A stretch of 64,000 bases of DNA, taken from Roseobacter fucihabitans. Lineage in GTDB: Bacteria > Pseudomonadota > Alphaproteobacteria > Rhodobacterales > Rhodobacteraceae. A program made the position numbers and the translations under genes. Below are positions 54,930-63,498 of this stretch, in pieces. Every line of letters begins with the position of its first letter. Position 1 is the first letter of the stretch. The notes beneath the pieces are model-generated. The model saw only the letters and a program-made list of their open reading frames with translations. It was not told the DNA's origin and did not search any database. Location of the stretch: NCBI RefSeq assembly GCF_014337925.2, contig NZ_CP143423.1, positions 1,580,501 through 1,644,500 of the forward strand, in the 5' to 3' direction.

Positions 54930-55972
54930 GTCTCTGGGCTTTCGCTCAGGATCAGCAGCACGCGAGCGTTTTCATCCAAGCTCAATGTGGAACGATGGCG
55001 GGAACTGGCCAGCAATCCCGCCAACCCTGCCGCACCTGAAGGCGTTGAGGCTAAACCGCTTTCTTCTGCCAGGCGCGCGCCCTCCAACCCTTCCTCTTCA
55101 CTCAGCGTGACGAAAAAATCGCCGTCCCGCGCCAGGCCCTTCAGCGCAATATAAGATGGCTCCTTGCAATCCAGCCGCCCCATCTGTGAACTTGGCCCAG
55201 AGGTTGCAACCGGCGCACCCGCCTCAATCGAGGCAAAAAGCGCAGGAGCCGCTTCGGGCTCAACGACAACCACCCGCGGCCCGTCACCCCAGTGATCGCG
55301 CACCATCGCCGCCGCCGATCCGGCCAGACCACCGACTCCAGCCTGCAAAAACACATGCGTCGGGGTTTGCACCATCTGCTCAAATACCTCAGCCATAAGC
55401 GCCAGATACCCCTCCATCAGGCGGTGAGGGCGCTCGACATATCCGGGCCATGAACTGTCGGAGAGCAATATTGCACGCTGTGCCTTAGCGGCGCGCGCTG
55501 CGGCCTGCATGCTGGCCTCATAGTCCGCACCTTCGCGCACCACTTGCGCCCCGACCTGCGCCAGGCGATCTGCAAAAGACTGCGGTACCGTTTCCGCGAT
55601 ATAGACCACGGAATACGCGCCGAACGCGGCGGCACCAGCGGCCACGGACATCCCGTGATTGCCCGCACTTGCCGTGATATAAGTCGCGCCACGTGCGATC
55701 CCGGCAGCGTGATCACAGGCAATCACATAGGCCGCGCCAAGCGCCTTGAAACTACCCAACCCCATACGGCTGCGCTCATCCTTCAAAATGACCTCGGCGA
55801 CGTCACAGTGCTTGGCGAGCGTCTCAGACTGCGTCAGCGGGGTGACGCCTGCACGCGGACAGCGTTTGAGCAGATCCACAGGGCGTTGCCAGTCAAGGCT
55901 GGGGGCGGGAAAATCGGTCAGAGCCGGATTTGACATACCGACCCGGCGAAACGGGTTTTTGAGAATTTTCAT
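54926..55972 (-). CDS. PLP-dependent dehydratase / ammonia-lyase-like protein (EutB-like)
   Basis: Fold-type II PLP enzyme of 348 residues. The PLP lysine is in RMGLGSFKALGAAYVI, the phosphate-binding and substrate loop is ITASAGNHGMSVAAGAAAFG, and AGVGGLAGSAAAMV is the glycine-rich PLP-phosphate site. SFKALG resembles diaminopropionate ammonia-lyase; EutB of ectoine clusters belongs to the same superfamily. First gene of the leftward operon. The ATG at 55972 has only a weak ribosome-binding site; MSNPALTDFPAPS from 55936 is an alternative start. Confidence 0.8.
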   Translation of the reverse strand: MKILKNPFRRVGMSNPALTDFPAPSLDWQRPVDLLKRCPRAGVTPLTQSETLAKHCDVAEVILKDERSRMGLGSFKALGAAYVIACDHAAGIARGATYITASAGNHGMSVAAGAAAFGAYSVVYIAETVPQSFADRLAQVGAQVVREGADYEASMQAAARAAKAQRAILLSDSSWPGYVERPHRLMEGYLALMAEVFEQMVQTPTHVFLQAGVGGLAGSAAAMVRDHWGDGPRVVVVEPEAAPALFASIEAGAPVATSGPSSQMGRLDCKEPSYIALKGLARDGDFFVTLSEEEGLEGARLAEESGLASTPSGAAGLAGLLASSRHRSTLSLDENARVLLILSESPET

Positions 55973-56077
55973 CCACCAAGGCTGCGATAAAACCCGAGGC
56001 TCGTCAATTCAGCGTTCTGAAAATATGCATGCAAAAGCGAACTGCCTCCGCAAACGGCTTGAGGTAGGCTCGCGTGT

Positions 56078-57065
56078 ATGAAAATGCCCACATCCCCCCG
56101 CTTCGCAACGCGCCTGAATGCGTTCAAAATCGGTGCCGATGCCTATTGGCCTGGCAAGAATACCGTGACGACGGCCGATCTTCTGGCACGCGCGGCATCG
56201 GCGGATTTGAACGCGGCTGATCTCAACTGCCCGGACGATTTCACACAGGACCGCCCGCTTGATCTGTCGCATGCACTTGATGATAACGGTATGGTGCTCA
56301 ATGGCTTGGCGATGCGGTATTACACCGATCCGCGCTATAAATTAAGCGCTTTCACGCATCCGCAGGCCGACGTACGCCGCGCCGCGATTGAGGAAACCAA
56401 ACGGGGTCTGGGATGCTTTGGCGGAAATGGGCGGGCATCTGATGACGCTCTGGATGGGACAGGACGGGTTCGATTATTCGTTTCAAATGGATTATGCGCA
56501 GGCCTGGGACCACACGCTGGCCGCCCTGGCCGAAGTCGCCGATCACACCCCCGACATCGACATTGCGCTTGAATATAAACCTAACGAGCCGCGCGCCTTT
56601 GCGCTGATGCCGGATGCCGCAACCACCTTGCTGGCGATCAAGGACGTCGGGCGGCGCAACATGGGCGTCACGCTGGATTTTGTCCATGTGCTTTACGCCG
56701 ATGAAAGGCCCGCCTTTGCCGCCGCTCTTGTGGCGCGCCATTCGCGTATCTTGGGCGTGCATCTTAATGACGGTTACGGCAAATGGGACAACGGGTTGAT
56801 GGTCGGCGCGGTGCACCCGATCCAGACCATCGAGCTTTTGGTGGAGCTGGAACGCGCGGGCTATGACGGGGCGATCTATTTCGACACCCTCCCGGATCAC
56901 TCTGGCCTCGATCCGGTTGAAGAGGCGCGCACCAATATCGCGGTGGTGCAAAAACTGCGCGCGATCGCCGCGTGTTTGGTAAATGATACCGCTCTGCAAA
57001 CGGCCATCGCACGGCAGGATGCCCCGATGGCCATGCCTCTGGTACAGGGCGTGATGCTGGCGTGA
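56078..57065 (+). pseudogene. Frameshifted sugar isomerase (xylose-isomerase-like TIM barrel)
   Basis: Two overlapping frames make one protein. The first (from ATG 56078, MKMPTSPRFATRLNAFK through RAAIEETKRG) is followed in a different frame by DALAEMGGHLMTLWMGQDGFDY and on to the end at 57065, including ALEYKPNEPRAF, GVTLDFVHVLYADE and GVHLNDGYG with metal-binding residues. One extra G in the GGG run at 56410-56412 explains the shift. The family is TIM-barrel sugar isomerases or epimerases. It overlaps the following decayed kinase by 4 bases, as in an intact operon. Sequencing error is the alternative for this single lesion, but the next gene carries several more. Confidence 0.8.
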
Positions 57066-57899
57066 GCGTGTTTGTGGCGGGATCGCTGATCTGGACGTGG
57101 TTCTCAATGCGCCCCATCTGCCCGCGCTGGATGAGACCGTCACTGGGTCCTCGGTGGAATATGTCTTTGGCGGTAAGGGTGGCAATCAAGCGCTCGCCGC
57201 CGCACGGCTTGGCGCGTCGGTGGCATTTGCCGGGTGCGCGGGTCCCGACAGTTTCGGCGATATGATCCGCACCACCCTGCGTCAAAGCGGGATCGACCTG
57301 AGCCAATTGCAACGGGACGCAGGCCCAAGCGGCATGAGTGCGGCCATTGTGGATGCGCAGGGCGAGTACGGCGCGGTGATCGTTTCCGCGGCCAATCTGC
57401 ATATTCATGCGGCGGCCATCGCGGTGCCCGTGGGGACACGCGTGGTGCTGTTGCAAAACGAAATCCCGCAGGAAGTGAACAGGGCCTCGGCGCAAAGGCG
57501 CGCGCTGCGGGCGCTCAGGTCTGACTCAATGCCGCACCAGTGCGCGCATTGCCGGAGGCTTTCACTGACCTCCTCGATCTGGTGATTGTGAACCGGGTTG
57601 AGGGCGCGGCCTATGCGGGGTTGGACGTCACAACCCTTGAAACGCGCGGCGCAGCGGGTCTGCGGTATGAAGGCGCAGATTATCCCGGCCATCCGGTGGT
57701 GGTGATGTCGACCCATGGAGCAGGGAATATGTTTGTGGGCGCATTGGCCGCGCGCTTTGCGGCAGGTCACCCGATTTCGCAGGCTATTCCTTTTGCCTAG
57801 GCCGCTGCGGCCCTGCATGTGTCGCTACCCCTTTCGGAGCGTTCCGGGATTAACACCGCTCGGGTTGCGGATTTCTTCGCGGCTCAGCCCATGCGTTGA
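57062..57899 (+). pseudogene. Decayed PfkB-family sugar kinase
   Basis: Ribokinase-like gene with at least four lesions. It starts with GTG 57062 (VSVFVAGSLI); one base is missing at about 57090 before LDVVLNAPHLPALDE; one A is missing at about 57495 in CAAAGG; TGA at 57522 replaces a tryptophan codon in AQV-LNAAPV; TAG at 57798 replaces a likely glutamine in IPFA-AAAALHV. The body shows VFGGKGGNQALAAARLGA (substrate site) and STHGAGNMFVGAL, where the family has GAGD, so the catalytic Asp is also changed to Asn. The last codons read FFAAQPMR before TGA 57897-57899. A decayed partner of the isomerase just upstream. Confidence 0.85.
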
Positions 57900-58184
57900 A
57901 ACCGCGCAGCGATGGTGCCAAAAATATCGGCGTTCTCATATATCCTGAGATACGCAATCAATACGTCGACCGTGTCGTGCCAAGCATCATATTCCGCCTG
58001 CCACCGGCATATCGGCCACCAAACCTTGACATCATGCCACCCGGCCCAAAACTGTCACCCCATGGCGCGCCAGCATGGCGGCAAAATCATCCGGTCCGCA
58101 ACCACGGTTCAGCGTCACAGGATCCTGCGCCATCCCCTCGTGATCACCGCGCCGGGTCCCCCTCATACCTATGCGCGTGGATCT
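57900..58184. other. Degraded stretch between the dead kinase and the aldo/keto reductase
   Basis: About 285 bases without an intact gene. On the minus strand a fragment reads MAQDPVTLNRGCGPDDFAAM and then LARHGVTVLG before a stop near 58035, which looks like the end of a real protein, but I cannot name its family. This supports decay of a larger sugar-utilisation locus here. Confidence 0.4.
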
Positions 58185-59213
58185 TTATGTGGGCGCATCC
58201 TCGCGCATCAGGCCCTTGGCCTTTAGATCCTTCCAGAGCGCGTTCGGAATTTTGGCCTGCGCGGCTTGCAGGTTGGCGTGCATTTCGGATACGCCCTGAC
58301 CGCCGGGAATGACCGACACATGCGCCGGATGCAGCAGGGGGAAATGAAACGCCGCATCCACCATGCGCACGCCGTGATCCTTGCAGGTGGCCTCGATGGC
58401 ATTCACCCGCTCGATGATGGTCTGCGGTGCGGGATCGTAATTGTAAAACGCACCGGGCCTGGCACCCGTGGCGAGGATGCCCGAATTATAGGGCCCGCCG
58501 GTCACAATGCCGATGCCGCGTTTTTCACACAGCGGCAGGAAGCTGTTCAGCGCCTCCTGTTCCAGCAACGTATAACGTCCCGCCAGCAGGAAGAGGTCGA
58601 AATCACCGCGCTCAGCCAGCGTCTGGCAGACCTCCCATTCGTTCACACCGCCACCGATGGCCCGGATCATGCCCTGATCGCGCAAAGACACCATCGCGTC
58701 ATAGCCGCGCCCGCCAAAGAACTCCTCGATCCGCATGTCCGAGGCTTCCTTTGAGCCGTGGCTGAAGACGCACAGATCATGCACATAAAGAATGTCGATC
58801 CTATCCACGCCGAGGCGCGAAAACGAGTGTTCCACGGACCGCATGACACCATCATAGGTGTAATCATATTGCTCGCGCCGTTGCGGCACGTCGAACCATT
58901 TGCCCACACCGGCGCGATGCTCGGGCGCGCAATGCTGCATCAGGCGGCCGACCTTGCTGGAGAGCACGTAGTCATCGCGCGGCTTGTCGCGCAGAAACGG
59001 ATTGAGCCGGGTTTCCGACAGGCCCAGCCCATAAAGCGGCGCGGTATCGTAATAGCGCACACCGCCCTCCCAGGCCGCATCTAATGTGGCACGCGCATCG
59101 CCGTCCGAAATCGCGCGGTAAAGATTGCCAAGCGGTGCCGTGCCAAACCCCAGCTCGGTGAAGCTGACACCCCCGTTGTCGATCCGGTCCCAATGTCGTG
59201 TTTTCAGTGTCAT
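58185..59213 (-). CDS. Aldo/keto reductase (D-threo-aldose 1-dehydrogenase-like)
   Basis: TIM-barrel oxidoreductase of 342 residues. It starts MTLKTRHWDRIDNGGVSFTELGFGTAPLGNL. Catalytic tetrad segments are RYYDTAPLYG (Asp, Tyr), VLSSKVGRL (Lys) and DILYVHDLCVFS (His). The C-terminal SVIPGGQGVSEMHANLQ is the nucleotide-binding end. Most similar in pattern to D-threo-aldose or L-fucose 1-dehydrogenases and pyridoxal dehydrogenase. GGAGAG precedes the ATG at 59213. Opposite strand to the BtpA operon, with which it shares the upstream region. Confidence 0.82.
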   Translation of the reverse strand: MTLKTRHWDRIDNGGVSFTELGFGTAPLGNLYRAISDGDARATLDAAWEGGVRYYDTAPLYGLGLSETRLNPFLRDKPRDDYVLSSKVGRLMQHCAPEHRAGVGKWFDVPQRREQYDYTYDGVMRSVEHSFSRLGVDRIDILYVHDLCVFSHGSKEASDMRIEEFFGGRGYDAMVSLRDQGMIRAIGGGVNEWEVCQTLAERGDFDLFLLAGRYTLLEQEALNSFLPLCEKRGIGIVTGGPYNSGILATGARPGAFYNYDPAPQTIIERVNAIEATCKDHGVRMVDAAFHFPLLHPAHVSVIPGGQGVSEMHANLQAAQAKIPNALWKDLKAKGLMREDAPT

Positions 59214-59310
59214 GCTGCTCTCCGATTTGCTTTGATCGAACCATAGAACACTTTCCCTTTGCGTGAACAGGGCGCAAAACCTAAGCTGGGCGCGGGAAGA
59301 GGGAGAGATC

Positions 59311-60111
59311 ATGAATACACTTTTCCAAGCCGCCTTTGGCACGTCCAAACCGGTCATCGGGATGGTGCATCTGTGCGCATTGCCCGGCGCACCGCTTTTT
59401 GATCCGGATGTTGATCTGGTCGCGGCGGCGCGGGCGGATCTGGACGCCTTGCAGGGCGCGGGCTTTGATGCGGTGATGTTTGGCAATGAAAACGATCGCC
59501 CCTATGAGTTTCAGGTGGACCCTGCCTCATCGGCGATGATGGCCTATGTCATCGGGCAATTGCGCGGTGAGATTACCGTGCCTTTTGGCGTCAATATGCT
59601 CTGGGATCGGATGGCGAGCGTGGCGGTTGGCGCCACAACCGGGGCGGGTTTCATCCGCGAGATTTTCACCGGCACATATGCCTCGGATATGGGGCTTTGG
59701 TCGCCGGATGCGAGCAAGGCCATGCGCTATCGCGACCGATTGGGGCGCTCGGATATGGCGATGTTGTTTAATGTCTCGGCGGAATTCGTCCATTCGCTGG
59801 ATGCGCGCTCCCTGCCGGATCGCGCGCGCTCTGCGGTGTTTTCTTCCATCCCCGATGCGGTGCTGGTGTCGGGCCAGATCACCGGCGAGGCGGCGGCGAT
59901 GTCCGACCTTGAAGCGGTCAAAGCGGTGCTACCCGACACGCCCGTGATGACCAATACCGGCGTCAAACACGAGACCTTCGCGGATGTTCTGCGCGTGGCG
60001 GATGGCTGCATCGTCGGCTCGTCGTTGAAAGTGGATGGGGATACATGGCAAGCCGTTGATCCGGACCGCGCCCGCGATTTCATGGACCGGGTAAAGGCCG
60101 CACGCGGATGA
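59311..60111 (+). CDS. BtpA/SgcQ-family TIM-barrel protein
   Basis: Protein of 266 residues, starting MNTLFQAAFGTSKPVIGMVHLCALPG, with GVNMLWDRMASVAVGATTGAGFIRE and TNTGVKHETFADVLRVADGCIVGSSLK, all typical of the BtpA/SgcQ family. The biochemical role of this family is poorly known; SgcQ lies in a sugar operon of E. coli. GGGAGAG lies 5 bases before the ATG. First of three overlapping genes with an M42 peptidase-like protein and an FGGY kinase. Confidence 0.83.
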   Translation: MNTLFQAAFGTSKPVIGMVHLCALPGAPLFDPDVDLVAAARADLDALQGAGFDAVMFGNENDRPYEFQVDPASSAMMAYVIGQLRGEITVPFGVNMLWDRMASVAVGATTGAGFIREIFTGTYASDMGLWSPDASKAMRYRDRLGRSDMAMLFNVSAEFVHSLDARSLPDRARSAVFSSIPDAVLVSGQITGEAAAMSDLEAVKAVLPDTPVMTNTGVKHETFADVLRVADGCIVGSSLKVDGDTWQAVDPDRARDFMDRVKAARG

Positions 60112-61202
60112 CGGATCGCACCGAACATGACCTGATGGATTTGATGCAGGTGCCGGGGTTGTCGGGCCATGAGGACCGTGTGCGCCGCGCGATTGCTGCG
60201 CGACTGGAGGAGATGGGGCTGGCGACCCGCACCGAAAGGCTTGGCAATCTGGTCACCACATTTGAGGGGCCCGGCCCGTCCGTCATGGTGTTCACCCATA
60301 TGGATCAGCTTGGCTTCATCGTGCGCCGGATCGAGGATAACGGCTTCATCCGGTTGGTGCGTCTCGGTGGGGTTCCCGAACGCGCGTTGCTTGCCCGAGA
60401 GGTGTTGATCTGCGCAGCGCAGGGGTGTGATATCCTGGGCGTGATCGCCAACAAAAGCCACCATGCCACCGAACCGGATGAAAAATCCAGGGTGCTCGCG
60501 ACATCAGAGCTTTATGTAGATGCAGGCTTCACGTCGCGCGAGGATGCCGAAGCAGCGGGCGTCCGGATCGGCGCGCCTGTGGTCTATGCCCCGCGCGCCT
60601 TCGAGCTGGGGCCGGATCGCATTTGCGGCACAAGCGTGGATGATCGCGCGGGCTGTGCGGTGCTGCTGGAAGTCGCGCGGGCTTTGAAAGACCGCAGCGG
60701 TGGCCCGACCGTATATCTGGCATTTACCGTGCAGGAAGAATTCAACCTGCGCGGCGCACAGCCGGTGGCGCAGAGCTTGCAACCGGATATGGCGATCCAG
60801 ATTGATCTGATGCTGGCCAGCGACACGCCGGAAATGGGCGCGCGCGGTGACATGGTGCTCGGGGGCGGTCCGGGCATGAGCCTCTATTCCTTCCATGGCT
60901 GCGGTACGTTGAACGGGGTCATTCCGCATCCCGCCATTGTCGATTTGATCGAAAGGGCGGCAGATGCGGCAGGCATCCCGCTCCAGCGCTCCGCACAGGT
61001 GGGCATCTTGACCGACCTGTCTTATGTGCAATTGGTGGGGCAGGGTGTGGCCTGTGTCGATCTGGAGTTTCCCATGCGCTATTCGCATTTGGCGCGTGAG
61101 GTTTGTGATCTGCGCGACCTTGTGACTTTGGCGGATTTGCTGGTGCCTGCGCCGGCGCGGATTGACGCTGATTTTTTACTGAACCGGGATGAATACACCT
61201 GA
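60108..61202 (+). CDS. M42-family metallo-aminopeptidase-like protein (SgcX-like)
   Basis: Protein of 364 residues of the M42 glutamyl-aminopeptidase/endoglucanase group. Metal-site segments: MVFTHMDQLGFIV (His, Asp), GTSVDDRAGCAVLLE (Asp), VQEEFNLRGAQ (catalytic Glu and metal Glu), AIQIDLMLAS (Asp) and FPMRYSHLAREV (His). In the E. coli sgc operon an M42 protein (SgcX) also sits with SgcQ, so the pairing is likely functional, perhaps acting on an acylated or glycosylated metabolite. Start overlaps the BtpA stop (ATGA). Confidence 0.83.
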   Translation: MTDRTEHDLMDLMQVPGLSGHEDRVRRAIAARLEEMGLATRTERLGNLVTTFEGPGPSVMVFTHMDQLGFIVRRIEDNGFIRLVRLGGVPERALLAREVLICAAQGCDILGVIANKSHHATEPDEKSRVLATSELYVDAGFTSREDAEAAGVRIGAPVVYAPRAFELGPDRICGTSVDDRAGCAVLLEVARALKDRSGGPTVYLAFTVQEEFNLRGAQPVAQSLQPDMAIQIDLMLASDTPEMGARGDMVLGGGPGMSLYSFHGCGTLNGVIPHPAIVDLIERAADAAGIPLQRSAQVGILTDLSYVQLVGQGVACVDLEFPMRYSHLAREVCDLRDLVTLADLLVPAPARIDADFLLNRDEYT

Positions 61203-62689
61203 TGGCTTATACGCTTGGCATCGACATCGGCACCTATGAAACCAAGGGCGTTTTGGTGGATTTCACCGGGCGCATCATCGCGCAGGCCGCGCGTGGACAC
61301 AAGATGCTGGTGCCGCAACCGGGATGGGCAGAACACCGCGCCGAAGAGGATTGGTGGGGTGATTTCGTCTATGTCTGCCAGAGCCTTCTGGCCAATAGCG
61401 GGATAGACGCGCGTGAGATCAAAGCGGTTGCTTGCAGCGCCATCGGTCCCTGCATGCTCCCCGTGGACGCAAGCGGCGCGCCTTTGATGAACGGGGTTCT
61501 TTACGGCGTGGACGGGCGCGCAGAAGCGGAGGTGCGGGAGTTGAGCGCGCGCATCGGTGAAGACACCATCATCGCGCGTTGTGGCAACGCGCTGACGTCC
61601 CAATCCGTGGGGCCAAAAATCCTCTGGCTGAAACGGCATCGCCCCGACATATATGCGAAAACGGCGCATATCCTGACCTCCACCAGCTTTCTGGTGCAGC
61701 GGCTCACGGGCGAAACCGTGATCGATCACTACACGGCGGCGAATTTTTCACCGCTCTATGATATCGCCACGCAAACCTGGGTGGATGATTTGGCGGATGA
61801 CATCGTGGGGCTGGAAAAACTGCCACGGCTGATGTGGTCGGGCGATATTGCTGGGCAGATCACGCCCGAGGCCGCCGCGGCGACCGGGCTGGCCGCAGGG
61901 ACGCCCGTCACCGCCGGCACGATTGATGCGGCCGCAGAGGCGTTTTCAGTCGGGGTCGATAAACCGGGCGACATGATGATGATGTATGGCTCGACCATTT
62001 TCATCATTCTGCGCACCAAGACCCGCGTGGCAGACTCCGCGATTTGGTACGCGCCCTGGCTATTTGAGGGGGAGCATGCCTCTATGGCCGGGCTGGCCAC
62101 ATCGGGGACGCTGACCCATTGGTTTCGTGACCAAATGGCGCGGGATCTGGAGATGGCTGAGGCATTCTCCATACTGGCGCAGGAGGCGGGGACCTCGCAG
62201 CCCGGTGCCAATGGCTTGCTGTTCCTGCCCTATTTCTCGGGGGAACGCACACCCATCCATGACATCCACGCCAAGGGCGCGTTTTTCGGACTGAACCTGA
62301 CGCACACACGCGGTGACATGTACCGCGCCTTGATCGAAGGCATCGCTTACGGGACGCGCCATGTGACCGATACATTTGCCGATCTGGGACAACGCCCGAC
62401 GCGGCTACTTGCGGTGGGGGGCGGGACGAAAAACCGGCTCTGGTTGCAGGCGACATCTGATATCACGGATATTGATCAGGCGGTCTGCGAAAAAATCACC
62501 GGAGCGAGCTATGGCGACGCCTTTTTGGCGGCGCTGGCGATTGGCACTGTCGCGCGTGCGGACATCGCCGATTGGAACCCGGTTCAGGAAACCGTGCAGG
62601 CCAAGTCGGACCTGATCTATGAAAAGCACTACGCGCTGTTTCGCCGCCTCTATGAGCAGACCAAGGATATTGGGAGAGAGTTGGGGTAG
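61202..62689 (+). CDS. FGGY-family carbohydrate kinase
   Basis: Sugar kinase of 495 residues with the two-domain actin-like fold. LGIDIGTYETKGVLVD is the N-terminal phosphate loop, GWAEHRAEEDWW the substrate segment, GTPVTAGTIDAAAEAFSVG includes the catalytic Asp, and LLAVGGGTKNRLWLQ the C-terminal adenosine site. Closest in pattern to xylulokinase. The ATG overlaps the M42 stop codon by one base. Third gene of the operon. Substrate not determinable, but it is probably released or isomerised by the two upstream proteins. Confidence 0.87.
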   Translation: MAYTLGIDIGTYETKGVLVDFTGRIIAQAARGHKMLVPQPGWAEHRAEEDWWGDFVYVCQSLLANSGIDAREIKAVACSAIGPCMLPVDASGAPLMNGVLYGVDGRAEAEVRELSARIGEDTIIARCGNALTSQSVGPKILWLKRHRPDIYAKTAHILTSTSFLVQRLTGETVIDHYTAANFSPLYDIATQTWVDDLADDIVGLEKLPRLMWSGDIAGQITPEAAAATGLAAGTPVTAGTIDAAAEAFSVGVDKPGDMMMMYGSTIFIILRTKTRVADSAIWYAPWLFEGEHASMAGLATSGTLTHWFRDQMARDLEMAEAFSILAQEAGTSQPGANGLLFLPYFSGERTPIHDIHAKGAFFGLNLTHTRGDMYRALIEGIAYGTRHVTDTFADLGQRPTRLLAVGGGTKNRLWLQATSDITDIDQAVCEKITGASYGDAFLAALAIGTVARADIADWNPVQETVQAKSDLIYEKHYALFRRLYEQTKDIGRELG

Positions 62690-62722
62690 GGTCCGCTGTG
62701 CGGGTAACGCTGCCACTAAAAT

Positions 62723-63040
62723 CTAGGCCAAATATGGATTTATTTGGACGGAGGTGGTAAAAACCTTTATACAACTACCGGTCGAATTTGTTTCAAAGAC
62801 GACACAGGTAAGATCGTGAACTCTGAAAAATTCTTGAATTTTGAATAGCTTGGGATGCTCAGGTTCGATCCGTACAGCTGAAATTGTTTCAAACGCTATT
62901 ACACCGAAGTTCATTGTTATATCAAGCGCGTAGACCATCGCCAGCAGCGTCCCGTAGCCCATGTTAGAGCGGTCGCGGTATTCGCGGAAAATGAAGCTGG
63001 TGACGCTATCCGTGGCACTACATCGCGCCCATACAGAGGT
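62723..63040 (-). pseudogene. 3' remnant of an unidentified gene cut by the IS3 element
   Basis: The minus-strand frame is open from the presumed IS3 end at about 63040 down to a stop at 62723. It reads ATDSVTSFIFREYRDRSNMG and continues YGTLLAMVYALDITMNFG. An internal ATG at 62962 exists, but codons upstream of it look equally protein-like, so the real start was probably lost to the insertion. I do not recognise the family. Confidence 0.4.
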
Positions 63041-63341
63041 TGTCGCAAGATTTCGGACCAGTCGTTAAGGTGGATTAATTTGTGAAAGAAGTGATCCCAA
63101 ATGACGAAACGAAAGAATTATTCGCCCGATTTCAAAGCTAAGGTTGCGCTTGAAGCAATTCGCGAGGAGATGACGTTGGCGGAGCTGTCCAAGAAATATG
63201 GCATTCACCCGACGCAGATTGGGACATGGAAATGCGCGGCGATAGAGAACCTGGCGACGGCCTTTACGCGCCGAGGGTCCGTCGCTGAGCAGGTGCAGCC
63301 CCAGAACAGGTGAGCATTGCGGACGTCGACAAGTTGCATTC

Positions 63342-63380
63342 TGTCAACCGGCAGGTGATTGCCTGCAATCACTGAGAGGG
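63342..63380 (+). repeat. 41-bp palindromic repeat, copy D (39 bp)
   Basis: Arms TGTCAACCGGCAGG and CTGAGAGGG surround the hairpin GTGATTGCCTGCAATCAC, a perfect seven-base stem. It interrupts IS3 OrfA between DKLHS and KIGQL. Two bases shorter than the other copies, so either it has a deletion or its left border is misplaced. Confidence 0.7.
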
Positions 63381-63420
63381 GAAGATCGGCCAGCTGGTGG
63401 TGGAGCGGGATTTTTTGGCC

Positions 63421-63461
63421 CCCTCCCGGCAGCATGCTGCGCATGCGCCTGTCGGGCAGTG
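63421..63461 (-). repeat. 41-bp palindromic repeat, copy E
   Basis: Reverse orientation relative to D and F. Read on the minus strand: arms CACTGCCCGACAGG and CCGGGAGGG around the hairpin GCATGC-GCA-GCATGC. It interrupts IS3 OrfA just after VERDFLA. The arms match copy F closely while the stem sequence differs. Confidence 0.8.
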
Positions 63462-63498
63462 GATGCCTCGCATCAGTTGCTCGGGACGCGAGGCAAAA

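Larger units (their letters stand above)
63101..63498 (+). pseudogene. IS3-family OrfA, frameshifted
   Basis: The first part reads MTKRKNYSPDFKAKVALEAI and REEMTLAELSKKYGIHPTQI, the helix-turn-helix of IS3 OrfA. Near 63290 the frame shifts; APEQVSIADVDKLHS continues in another frame, is cut by a palindromic repeat at 63342, then KIGQLVVERDFLA (leucine-zipper region) is cut by another repeat at 63421, and SHQLLGTRGKNG ends it. An ancestral frame is easy to follow once the repeats are removed. Confidence 0.8.
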
